The position numbers and the translations under genes are program-made. Below are positions 41,970 through 50,641 of a DNA stretch of 64,000 nucleotides, piece by piece; positions within the stretch are counted from its first letter, which is position 1, and each line of letters opens with the position of its first letter. The stretch comes from Pseudomonas sp. 10S4 (GTDB lineage: Bacteria > Pseudomonadota > Gammaproteobacteria > Pseudomonadales > Pseudomonadaceae), in assembly GCF_034344865.1 (NCBI RefSeq), contig NZ_CP133774.1, positions 4,960,001 to 5,024,000 on the forward strand, given 5' to 3'. Below the pieces are notes generated by a model. The model saw only the letters and a program-made list of their open reading frames with translations. It made no database searches and was not told the DNA's origin.

Positions 41970-42673
41970 GCGTGGTATTGGCCATCGCTTTTGCGGCGGA
42001 ACAACCAGGCGCTGATCAGGCCCAGGGCCAGCCAGAACGCCACGTTGGTCAACTGCGAAGCGATTTTGAACTGAGACTCCAGGGCTTGCGGGGCCAGCAT
42101 CGAGTGGACTTCCGGTTGTGGCGCGCCGATTACATGCGGTACCGCCAGAATCGCCACCCCGAAGATTTTCATCAGCCAGTGACGGCTGAACACGATCAGC
42201 GCGATCCCGACAGCGGTAGAAGCCGCAGTGCCGACCCACCAGATCTGCCGTTGCGCCAGATCGGCGGCGGCAGTGCCCGGCAGTTCCGGCGGCAGACCGA
42301 GGGTCGGCGCCAGCACAAACGTCGCGTAACCGGCCAGGCCCCAGAGCAGGCCTTGAGCGGTTTTGGTCGGTGCACGCAAGGTGTACAGGCCGGCGAGCAT
42401 CAGCGCAAAACCAACCGCGACTACCAGGTTACCGCCGGTGGTCGACAGCACGCGCTGCCAGCCGTCTTCCGGCTCCCAGGCTTCGGCGTCGTGGGTGTGA
42501 GCAGCCATGGCGCCTTCGGTGTGCTCGTGAGCTACAGCGGCGGCAGGTTCGGATTTTTCGTAGGTTTCCGCCTGAAGAATCAGCGGGGCGACCCAGAAGC
42601 TTTGCAGCAGGGTCAGCAGCAGGGCGGCGAGCAGCCCGGTGAAACCTGCGGTTTGAGCGATACGCTTGATCAT
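41966..42673 (-). CDS. cbtA: Cobalt transporter subunit CbtA (predicted)
   Basis: 235 residues with about five membrane spans. MIKRIAQTAGFTGLLAALLLTLLQ opens the protein, followed by a His-rich periplasmic loop (AHEHTEGAMAAHTHDAEAW) that could bind metal. Start ATG 42673 is 11 bases after the cbtB stop. CbtA/CbtB are predicted cobalt importers found under cobalamin riboswitches, as here. The transport role comes from comparative genomics. Confidence 0.9.
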   Translation of the reverse strand: MIKRIAQTAGFTGLLAALLLTLLQSFWVAPLILQAETYEKSEPAAAVAHEHTEGAMAAHTHDAEAWEPEDGWQRVLSTTGGNLVVAVGFALMLAGLYTLRAPTKTAQGLLWGLAGYATFVLAPTLGLPPELPGTAAADLAQRQIWWVGTAASTAVGIALIVFSRHWLMKIFGVAILAVPHVIGAPQPEVHSMLAPQALESQFKIASQLTNVAFWLALGLISAWLFRRKSDGQYHA

Positions 42674-42684
42674 GTCAGCAGGTC

Positions 42685-42876
42685 TCAATGGCACGGGAAC
42701 GCGGAGCTGTGACGGGTATCGTGCGCAGCGTTGTGCACCGCTTCGATGTGCGAGAAACCGGCGAAATACACCAGGCACGCGCCGAGGATCGACGCGCAAA
42801 CGGCGGCGGTCAGGCGTTGGCTCAGGGTTGTGGTGGTGCTTGCAGTGCTGTGGTCGGTGCTGCTAATGATCGACAT
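42685..42876 (-). CDS. cbtB: Cobalt transporter subunit CbtB (predicted)
   Basis: 63 residues from ATG 42876. There is one membrane span (AAVCASILGACLVYFAGF) and the family's C-terminal His-rich tail (HIEAVHNAAHDTRHSSAFPCH). It is the first gene after the minus-strand cobalamin riboswitch. Confidence 0.9.
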   Translation of the reverse strand: MSIISSTDHSTASTTTTLSQRLTAAVCASILGACLVYFAGFSHIEAVHNAAHDTRHSSAFPCH

Positions 42877-43007
42877 GGCGCTTCCCTCTGGTCTGTCAGC
42901 GGGTGAATAGAGCGCATGCAAACCCCTGCGAGCGTGCGCGCAGAGACTTAAACAGCGCCCGCCCACCGCGGGTTTGTTATTCAGTGATCGTACTGGTCAC
43001 TTTGTGT

Positions 43008-43208
43008 TGCGGGCCGGTCTCCGGGCTCGCGAGGGGTCAAGGCTTACGCCGGAACCTGCAAGAATCGCCTTCCCATGCCGAACTGCTGGCACAGTGGATC
43101 TGATTCTTCACTCGCTTACCGTTGCGGGGGCAGCACCGGACTGACATGGCTTTAGAGTAAAGCACATGATTCACCGGTTTCCCGTTTCACCCTGTGAAGG
43201 GCACCCGT
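43008..43208 (-). promoter_or_regulatory. Cobalamin riboswitch for cbtB-cbtA-cobE-cobM
   Basis: Read on the minus strand, the conserved blocks appear in order: GGTGCCCTTCACAGGGTGAA, AGCCATGTCAGTCCGGTGC, CCCCCGCAACGGTAAGCG, CCACTGTGCC, GGGAAGGCG, and the B12 box AGCCCGGAGACCGGCC at 43011-43030. Cobalamin binding would hide the downstream ribosome site or promote termination, reducing cobalt uptake and corrin synthesis. Confidence 0.92.
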
Positions 43209-43275
43209 AACAAGGCGCACAGGAGACCATGGGCGGGGCGGGGGAGTCAATTGGCAAGGGTTCTCAGTTAGCTTT

Positions 43276-43400
43276 TGTGGCGAGGGAGCTTGCTCCCGCT
43301 GGGTTGCGAAGCGACCCCCTTCATTCCTTCAGACAAATGTTGCAAGCAAGTCTTGCGACGGCTTCGCCGCCGAGCGGGAGCAAGCTCCCTCGCCACAGGG
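43276..43400. repeat. REPIN (GCGAGGGAGCTTGCTCCC class) between two riboswitches
   Basis: TGTGGCGAGGGAGCTTGCTC and its inverse GAGCAAGCTCCCTCGCCACA flank an 80-base loop that has a further inner repeat, TTGCGAAGCG. It sits in the intergenic region between the two divergent cobalamin riboswitches. Confidence 0.85.
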
Positions 43401-43462
43401 GATCGCTAGCGTCTCATGAACATTGACCCGCCCCCACACCATGCGTAGCCTTGCGCTTTCGA

Positions 43463-43643
43463 GGTTCTTCGGCGTTTGCCGAAGCTAAGAAGGGAACGCG
43501 GTCGATGCCGCGGCTGCCCCCGCAACTGTGAACGGTGATGTTCGCTGCCACGCCACTGCACGCTCCAGCCATGGAGCCCGCGGGAAGGCGCAGCAAACGC
43601 CAGTCTAACGACAGGCACACCGTCAGCCAGGAGACCTGCCTCG
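43463..43643 (+). promoter_or_regulatory. Cobalamin riboswitch for cobW-cobN-chlI-VWA
   Basis: Conserved blocks in order on the plus strand: GGTTCTTCGGCGTTTGCCGA, AAGAAGGGAACGCGGT, GCGGCTGCCCCCGCAACTGT, CCACTGCACGCTCC, GGGAAGGCG and the B12 box GTCAGCCAGGAGACCTGCC at 43622-43640. It lies about 110 bases upstream of the cobW start. Confidence 0.93.
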
Positions 43644-43753
43644 AAACGAATTCTCACTACAACCGGGCGGGGTGATCCGGTGGCGAAATCTTCCGCGCAT
43701 CCTTCGCCGCGGTCGTCGTCCCGTATGCCCGCCACCTTGCCAAAGGGCATCCG

Positions 43754-44828
43754 ATGAAAACACTGGCCAAACTCCCCGTCACCATCGTTACCGGCTTCCT
43801 CGGCTCGGGCAAAACCACCTTGCTGCGCCATATGCTCGACAACGCGCAAGGTCGCCGCATCGCGGTAATCGTCAACGAGTTTGGCGAGCTGGGCATCGAC
43901 GGCGAAATCCTCAAGCAGTGCTCCATCGGCTGCACCGAAGAAGAAGCCAACGGCCGCGTCTACGAACTGGCCAACGGCTGCCTGTGCTGCACCGTCCAGG
44001 AAGAATTTTTCCCGGTGATGCGCGAGTTGGTGGCCCGTCGCGGCGACCTCGACCACATCCTGATCGAAACCTCGGGCCTGGCCCTGCCAAAACCACTGGT
44101 GCAAGCCTTCCAGTGGCCGGAAATCCGCAGCGCCTGCACCGTTGACGCTGTTATCACCGTGGTCGACAGCCCGGCCGTGGCCGCCGGCACCTTTGCCGCG
44201 TTCCCGGACCAAGTCGACGCCCAGCGCAAACTCGACCCGAACCTGGACCACGAATCGCCGCTGCACGAACTGTTCGCCGACCAACTGGCCAGCGCCGACC
44301 TGGTCATCCTCAACAAGGCTGACCTGATCAGCCCTGAAGACCTGGCCCGCGTGCGCCTTGAAGTCGCCGAAGAACTGCCGCCCGCAGTAAAAATCATCGA
44401 AGCCAGCAGCGGCCGCGTGCCGTTGGACGTGCGTGATCGGCCTCGGCGCCGGTTCGAAGAACACATCGACAGCCGTCACAGCCATCACGACCATCACCAC
44501 GGTGAAGGTGATGACGACCATGATGATCATGACCATCGACGCCTTCGACTCGATCTCCATCGAGCTGCCGCAAGCCGACGAAAGCCTGCTGATGGATGCG
44601 TTGACCCAACTGGTGGTCAAGCACGGCATCCTGCGCGTAAAAGGCTTCGCCGCGATCCCGAACAAGCCGATGCGCTTGCTGATCCAGGGCGTGGGCACGC
44701 GTTTCGACAGGCATTTCGACCGTCAGTGGGGCGCCGAAGAAGCGCGCACCACCCGTTTGGTGTTGATCGGCCAGGAACTGGATGCCGCTCAACTCGAAGC
44801 GCAATTGCGCGCCGCGCTCAGCGTTTAA
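43754..44828 (+). CDS. cobW: Cobalamin biosynthesis GTPase CobW (three one-base indels, 44431-44540)
   Basis: A G3E-family P-loop GTPase of about 357 residues when restored. Walker A is TGFLGSGKTTL near residue 14; GCLCCTVQ near residue 77 is the CxCC metal-binding motif of the family; VILNKADLIS near residue 190 is the NKxD motif. The C-terminal part carries a His/Asp-rich metal loop (SRHSHHDHHHGEGDDDHDD), after which the frame must change to read FDSISIELPQADESLL to the end. Three single-base events fit: an extra base near 44431, a missing G near 44455 and an extra base near 44537, all within about 110 bases. CobW is thought to supply cobalt to the cobaltochelatase, and the next gene is cobN. 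Confidence 0.88.
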
Positions 44829-44831
44829 GCC

Positions 44832-47800
44832 ATGCATTTGCTTAGGACCCAGCCCGGCGGTTTCGTGTCGGATGACAACATTGCCGACCTCGGACAAACC
44901 CCCGCCGAACTGGTGATCCTGTGCAGCGGCGATTCCAGCCTGGCGCTGCTCGCCGAAGCGGCGCAGCAGTTGCCCGATGACTACCCGAGCGTGCGCTTCG
45001 CTAACCCGATGCAGGTGCAGAATCACGCTTCGGTCGACTTGTACGTCGACGAAGTGCTGCGTCACGCCAAGGTGATTTTGATCTCGCTGCACGGCGGCAT
45101 CGCCTATTGGCGTTACGGCGTCGAGCGGCTCGTCGAGCTGTCCGAGCGGGGTGTGCAACTGATTCTGGTGCCCGGCGATGACCGCCCGGACCCCGAGCTC
45201 AGCGACTTGAGCACCGTCGTTGCGCAAGACCGCGATCGTCTGTGGCAGTTTCTGCGTCAGGGCGGCATGGCCAACGCCCTGGATTTTTTCCGCTGTTTGG
45301 CCAATCGCTGGCTGGATCGCGATTACGCCTGGGCCGAGCCGCAAACCCTGCCGCGCACCGCGATCTACCACCCGAATAAAAGCCCCGCTGAACTGAGCGA
45401 TTGGCAAGCCGACTGGCAGGCTGATCAACCGGTGGCGGCGGTGCTGTTCTATCGCTCGCATTTGCAGGCGGCGAACACCGGTTTCATCGATATTTTCTGC
45501 CAGCGTTTGCAGGCGGCGGGGCTGAACCCGTTGCCGATAGCGCTGGCCAGTTTGAAAGAGCCCGGCTGCCTGACAGTGGTCGAGGACTTGCTGGACGAAG
45601 TCGAAGCGGCGGTCATTCTCAACACCACCGGTTTCGCCCAATCCAGCCCCGAAGCGCCGCACTTGCGGCCGTTTCGCCGCAACATTCCAGTGATCCAGGC
45701 GATCTGCGCCCAGGACAACGAACCCGGCTGGCGCGCCAGCGAACAAGGCCTCGGCCCACGCGATCTGGCGATGCACATCGCGCTGCCGGAACTCGACGGG
45801 CGCATCATCAGCAGGCCGATCAGCTTCAAGGATCTGGCCTGGCGCAGCGAGCGCAGTCAGTCCGACGTGGTCTGCTACCGGCCGCAACCTGAGCGCATGG
45901 ACTTTGTCGCCGAACTGGCGCGGCGCTGGATCGATCTGGCGCGGGTGCCCAACGGCGAAAAACGCATCGCGCTGATCCTCGCCAACTACCCGACGCGCGA
46001 TGGTCGCATCGGCAACGGCGTCGGTCTCGATACGCCGGCGGCGGCGCTGAACATCCTGCGTGCGCTGTATAAAGAAGGCTACCCGCTGCCGGCCGAACTA
46101 CCGGACAGCGGCACCGCGTTGATCCAGCAATTGCTCGGTGGTGTCAGCAATGACCTCGACACCCTCGACCAGCGCCCATGCATGCAAAGTCTGGCGCTGG
46201 ACGACTACTTTTGATGTTCGACGCACTGCCTGAAGCCAATCGCCAAGCGGTGCTGGAACGTTGGGGCCCGCCGGAAAACGATCCGATGTTCCGTGGCGGA
46301 CGGATGATGATTGCGGGTTTGCGCTTCGGCCTGACCTTCGTCGGCATCCAGCCAGCCCGGGGTTATCAGGTCGATCCGAGCGCGGTCTATCACGATCCAG
46401 ACCTGGTGCCGCCCCACGGGTATCTGGCGTTCTATTTCTGGTTGCGCAACACCTACGGCGCCCACGGCGTGATCCACGTCGGCAAGCACGGCAACCTCGA
46501 ATGGCTGCCGGGCAAGGGGGTCGGGCTCTCGGAAAACTGCTGGCCGGACGCGTTGCTTGGGCCGCTACCGAACATCTATCCGTTTATCGTCAACGACCCG
46601 GGCGAGGGCGCGCAGGCCAAGCGGCGTACGCAAGCGGTGATCATCGATCACCTGATGCCGCCGCTGACCCGGGCCGAAACCTACGGTCCACTACGTAACC
46701 TTGAACTGTTGGCGGACGAGTATTACGAGGCGCAGTTGCTCGATCCGCGCCGCGCCCGGGAGTTGCAGCGCGACATCCTGCAACTGGTGCGCGACACCCA
46801 CATCGACCGCGAACTGCAACTCGACGAAAAACTGAATAGCGATGCCGACGCGGCGATCTGGTTGCCGCGTCTGGATACCTACCTGTGTGATTTGAAGGAA
46901 TCGCAGATCCGCGATGGCCTGCACATCTTCGGTGAATCGCCGACCGGGCGTTTACGCATTGATACGTTGCTGGCCTTGCTGCGGATTCCGCGTGGTGACG
47001 GGCGTGGTGCGCAATCGAGTTTGCTGCGGGCGTTGGCCAAGGCGTTTGTGCTGGGCTTTGATCCGCTGGATTGCTCTTTGGCCGATCCGTGGACCGGGCC
47101 AAGACCGGCCGAACTGCAACAGGTGAGCGATGAAGCCTGGCGCACGGCGGGTGATACCCGTGAGCGTCTGGAATTGTTCGCCGCGCAACTGATTTCGCAG
47201 ACCTTAAACCAGCCTCAAGCCCAACCCGGCCCCTTAGGATACGAGCCTCTGTGGCGAGGGGCTTGCCCCCGTTGGACTGCGCAGCAGTCCCGTCTTTTGA
47301 GGCCGCTTCGCGACCCAACGGGGGCAAGCCCCTCACCACAAAGGCTCGCTCCCACAGGAGGCGGGTTGGGCTGACGTGAATGCGATCATCGACGGCCTCC
47401 GCGAAGTCGTCGCTCCAAGACTGGACGCTTGCGGCCCCGCGGAAATGCGCGGCTTGCTCGACGCCCTCAGCGGTCGTTTCGTCCCCGCCGGGCCAAGCGG
47501 TGCACCGAGTCGCGGTCGCCTCGATGTACTGCCCACCGGGCGCAATTTCTATTCGGTGGACGTGCGCAACCTGCCGACCACTACGGCGTGGCGCATCGGC
47601 TTCCAGTCGGCCAACCTGATTCTCGAACGGCACTTGCAGGACCACGGCGATCACCTGCGTCAGCTCGGCCTGTCGGTCTGGGGCACGGCGACCATGCGCA
47701 CCGGCGGCGACGACATCGCCCAGGCTATGGCGCTGATGGGCGTGCGACCGGTCTGGGCGACGGGCAGTCAGCGGGTCGACGACTTTGAAATCCTGCCGCT

Positions 47801-48731
47801 GAGTTTGCTGGACCGCCCGCGGGTGGACGTGACCTTGCGGGTGTCGGGGTTCTTTCGTGATGCCTTCGCCAACCTGATCCGGCTGTTCGATGCTGCCGTG
47901 CAAGCAGTCGCCGCGCTGGACGAGCCGGACGATCTCAATCCGTTGGCTGCCAAGGTTCGCGCCGAGCGTGAAGCGTTGCTGGCCTCGGGTCTGGATGAAG
48001 ACGCGGCCCAGCGTCAGGCCGGTTGGCGGATTTTTGGGGCGAAACCCGGTGCCTATGGCGCGGGAGTGCAGGGCGCCATCGACGGGCGCCTGTGGCAAAG
48101 CCGCGAGGACTTGGCCGAGGTGTACCTGAACTGGGGCGGTTACGCCTATGGCGGTTCTGACGAAGGCACCGCCGCCCGTGAACAGTTCGCCCAGCGCCTG
48201 AGCCAGGTGCAAGCGGTGCTGCAGAATCAGGATAACCGCGAGCATGACTTGCTCGATTCCAATGACTATTACCAGTTCCAGGGCGGTATGCTCGCCGCCG
48301 TGGAAAGCCTCAGCGGCGAAGCGGTGGCCAGTTATCACGGCGATCACAGCCAGCCGGATTTGCCGAAGATCCGCACGTTAAAGGAAGAGTTGAACCGGGT
48401 GATACGTTCCCGGGCGGCGAATCCGAAGTGGATCGGCGGGGTCAAACGGCATGGCTACAAGGGCGCTTTTGAACTGGCTGCGACGGTTGATAACCTGTTT
48501 GCTTTTGATGCGACTACGCAGTTGATCGACGATCACCAGTACGCGTTGCTGGCGGATGCCTACCTGCTGGACCCGGCGACCCGGGATTTTGTCCGCGAGC
48601 ACAACCCGCATGCCTTGCGTGATATGACTGAGCGGATGCTCGAGGCGCAGCAGCGGGGGATGTGGAAAGAGCCAGGTGAGTACCGCGAGGCGCTGGAGAA
48701 TTTGTTGCTCGATATAGAAGAAGACAGCTAG
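44832..48731 (+). CDS. cobN: Cobaltochelatase subunit CobN (frameshift near 46210; REP pair in coding region near 47250-47358)
   Basis: About 1299 residues when read through. The N-terminal part (MHLLRTQPGGFVSDDNIADL, then LHGGIAYWRYGVERL) and the large central part belong to CobN, the magnesium-chelatase H-like subunit that inserts Co2+ into hydrogenobyrinate diamide. HVGKHGNLEWLPGKG and RGGRMMIAGLRFGLTF are in the middle section, VLPTGRNFYSVDVR and FFRDAFANLIRLFD in the C-terminal section. A missing T in the run at 46209-46212 explains the first switch. At 47250-47358 a REP pair plus a REP fragment occupies the variable linker (after LISQTLNQPQAQPG), and the frame changes again before NAIIDGLREVVAP. 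Whether the protein is continuous in the living strain is uncertain. Confidence 0.87.
47250..47340. repeat. REPIN inside the cobN coding sequence
   Basis: TGTGGCGAGGGGCTTGCCCC and its inverse GGGGCAAGCCCCTCACCACA flank about 50 bases that include TTGGACTGCGCAGCAGTCC. A further half-REP of the other class (GCTCGCTCCCACAGG) follows at 47344-47358. In nearly all other cases in this window such repeats lie between genes. Confidence 0.88.
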
Positions 48732-48793
48732 CACGCTTACCCCCTGTGGGAGGTTTGCCTGATGCACCTACCGACCATGACCGAGATTTAATA

Positions 48794-49789
48794 ATGACCG
48801 ACACCCCCATTTCCCGCTCTCCGCCGTGGTCGGCGCCGACGATTTGAAGCTCGCGCTGTACCTGACCGCTATCGACCCGAAAATCGGTGGCGTACTGATC
48901 GAAGGCCCGCGCGGCATGGCCAAGTCGACGCTCGCTCGGGGTCTCGCCGACCTGCTCGCCAGCGGTCAATTCGTCACCTTGCCTTTGGGGGCCACCGAAG
49001 AGCGACTGGTCGGCACCCTTGACCTCGACGCCGCCCTGAGCGAGGGTCGTGCACAGTTTTCCCCGGCGTGCTGGCCAAGGCTGACGGCGGCGTGCTTTAC
49101 GTCGATGAGGTCAATTTGCTGCCCGATCACCTCGTCGACCTGCTGCTCGATGTGGCCGCCAGCGGCACCAACCTGGTCGAGCGTGACGGCATTTCCCATC
49201 GGCATTCGGCGAAGTTCGTGCTGATCGGCACCATGAATCCGGAAGAGGGTGAACTGCGTCCGCAACTGCTTGACCGCTTCGGCCTGAACGTCGCGCTTAG
49301 CGGCCACACCGCACCGGCCGAGCGCGGTCAGATCATCCGTCGGCGACTGGATTTCGACAGCGATCCTCAAAGCTTCTGCGCTGAGTGGGAAAACCAGCAG
49401 CAATCCCTGCGCGGACGCTGCCAGCAGGCGCGCAGCGCATTGGCGAGCATCCCTCTGGATGACGCAGCGCTCGCGCAGATCACCGAGCGCTGTTTTGCTG
49501 CGGGTGTCGATGGCCTGCGCGCCGATCTGGTCTGGCTGCGCGCCGCACGGGCCCATGCGGCTTGGCGCGGGGCAAAAGCGATTGCCGAGGAAGATATCGA
49601 CGCGGTCGCCGAGTTTGCCTTGCGCCATCGCCGCCGCGAACAGACGCCACCGGCACCGCAACAAAGCCAGGCGCCCTCCAGCCAAAACGACAACCCGAGC
49701 GAAGGCCAGGGCCAGTGGGGCGAAATGCCCGCCCAGGCACTCCCGGTCGGCGCCCGACGTGACGTGCCGAGCTGGCCAAAAAGCCCTAG
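48794..49789 (+). CDS. chlI: ChlI-like AAA+ ATPase subunit of cobaltochelatase (three one-base deletions)
   Basis: About 332 residues when three missing bases are restored in short runs: a C in the run at 48804-48808, a G at 49065 and an A in the run at 49778-49782. Restored, the protein starts [20 protein letters not shown], has Walker [11 protein letters not shown] near residue 40, [18 protein letters not shown] (Walker B) near residue 94 and [20 protein letters not shown] near residue 135, all typical of ChlI/BchI-type magnesium chelatase ATPases. The restored end is WPKKP followed by TAG. Pseudomonas lacks CobST, and this ChlI-type gene beside cobN is taken to supply ATPase function. It starts 62 bases after cobN. 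Confidence 0.82.
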
Positions 49790-50454
49790 GCATTCGCCCT
49801 CGATCTGACGCGGGGGCGAATGCCAGACCCCGCGCCGGACGGCTGGACAATGGCCGACAAGGCAAGCGCCGCGCCGCACCCCAAGGTTCGATCAACTGGC
49901 CCGGCACCTTGCTCAATGGGCGCCCGCGTCAGCATGAAGATTTGCTGTTTCATTTGCGCACTCGTTCGGCCCACGAACTTTGGCTGGTGATCGTCGACGC
50001 TTCGGCCTCGACCCGGCGTCATCAGGCGTTGAGCGATGCCAAGGGCTTGTTGGCGCAACTGTTCGACGACGCCTACCGGCAGCGGGCGCGTCTGGCGTTA
50101 CTGACTGCCAGCGGCAGCGCGCCGAAGTGGCAGGTGCAAGGATTGAAGGCTTCCAGCGGTTTACGCGACTGGCTGGATCGGCTGGGCGCGGGCGGTGGCA
50201 CGCCGTTGCTCGCGGCGCTGAGTGAGGCGGGGCAGTGGTTGAGCGCTCGGCAGAAACGCTTTCCGGCGGAGCAACAGCGGTTGTTGCTGGTGACTGATGG
50301 GCGGTTAAAGGAATGGCCGGGGTTGCCGGTGCTGGAATGTCCGGGGCTGCTGATTGATATCGAGCGCGGGCCGATTCGGCTTGGGCGGGCTAAGGTGATG
50401 GCTAGCGAGTTGCGGGCTGAGTATCGGCATATTGATGAGCTGATTTCAGGCTGA
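49759..50454 (+). CDS. VWA-domain (ChlD-like) subunit, cobaltochelatase-associated
   Basis: The certain part runs from about 49830 (RPRAGRLDNGRQGKRRAAPQ) to 50454. A von Willebrand A domain begins ELWLVIVDASASTRRHQAL (metal-site DxSxS near codon 75) and continues GLLAQLFDDAYRQRARLALLT and GTPLLAALSEAGQWL, ending GRAKVMASELRAEYRHIDEL. This corresponds to the C-terminal half of ChlD and would partner the preceding ATPase in cobalt chelation. The start is not clear: a GTG at 49759 overlapping chlI is open in frame, but no ATG with a ribosome site is seen, and nearby sequence errors may hide the real one. Confidence 0.7.
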   Translation: MTCRAGQKALGIRPRSDAGANARPRAGRLDNGRQGKRRAAPQGSINWPGTLLNGRPRQHEDLLFHLRTRSAHELWLVIVDASASTRRHQALSDAKGLLAQLFDDAYRQRARLALLTASGSAPKWQVQGLKASSGLRDWLDRLGAGGGTPLLAALSEAGQWLSARQKRFPAEQQRLLLVTDGRLKEWPGLPVLECPGLLIDIERGPIRLGRAKVMASELRAEYRHIDELISG

Positions 50455-50479
50455 GTACTCGGGTGTTTGTGCCGGCCTC

Positions 50480-50556
50480 TTCGCGAGCAAGCCCGCTCCC
50501 ACAGGGGATCTTCGCTGTGACAGAGATCCCCTGTGGGAGCGGGCTTGCTCGCGAAA
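50480..50556. repeat. REPIN (inverted REP pair, very well conserved)
   Basis: TTCGCGAGCAAGCCCGCTCC and GGAGCGGGCTTGCTCGCGAA, extended by ACAGGGGATC/GATCCCCTGT, so the stems continue about 30 bases with a short loop. Confidence 0.92.
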
Positions 50557-50641
50557 GCATCCTCTCGCTTTAGGATCAGCCCCCCAAATCGGCATCGCAT
50601 ACCCTATGCTAACCAAGCCAACCCATTCACAGGAGTGACCC

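Noticed and set aside
43008..43643. Possible T-box or other riboswitch classes
   Set aside because: All conserved blocks match cobalamin aptamers; no specifier-loop or other signature seen.
44394..45887. 497-codon open frame on the minus strand
   Set aside because: Antisense to cobW/cobN, which carry the conserved motifs.
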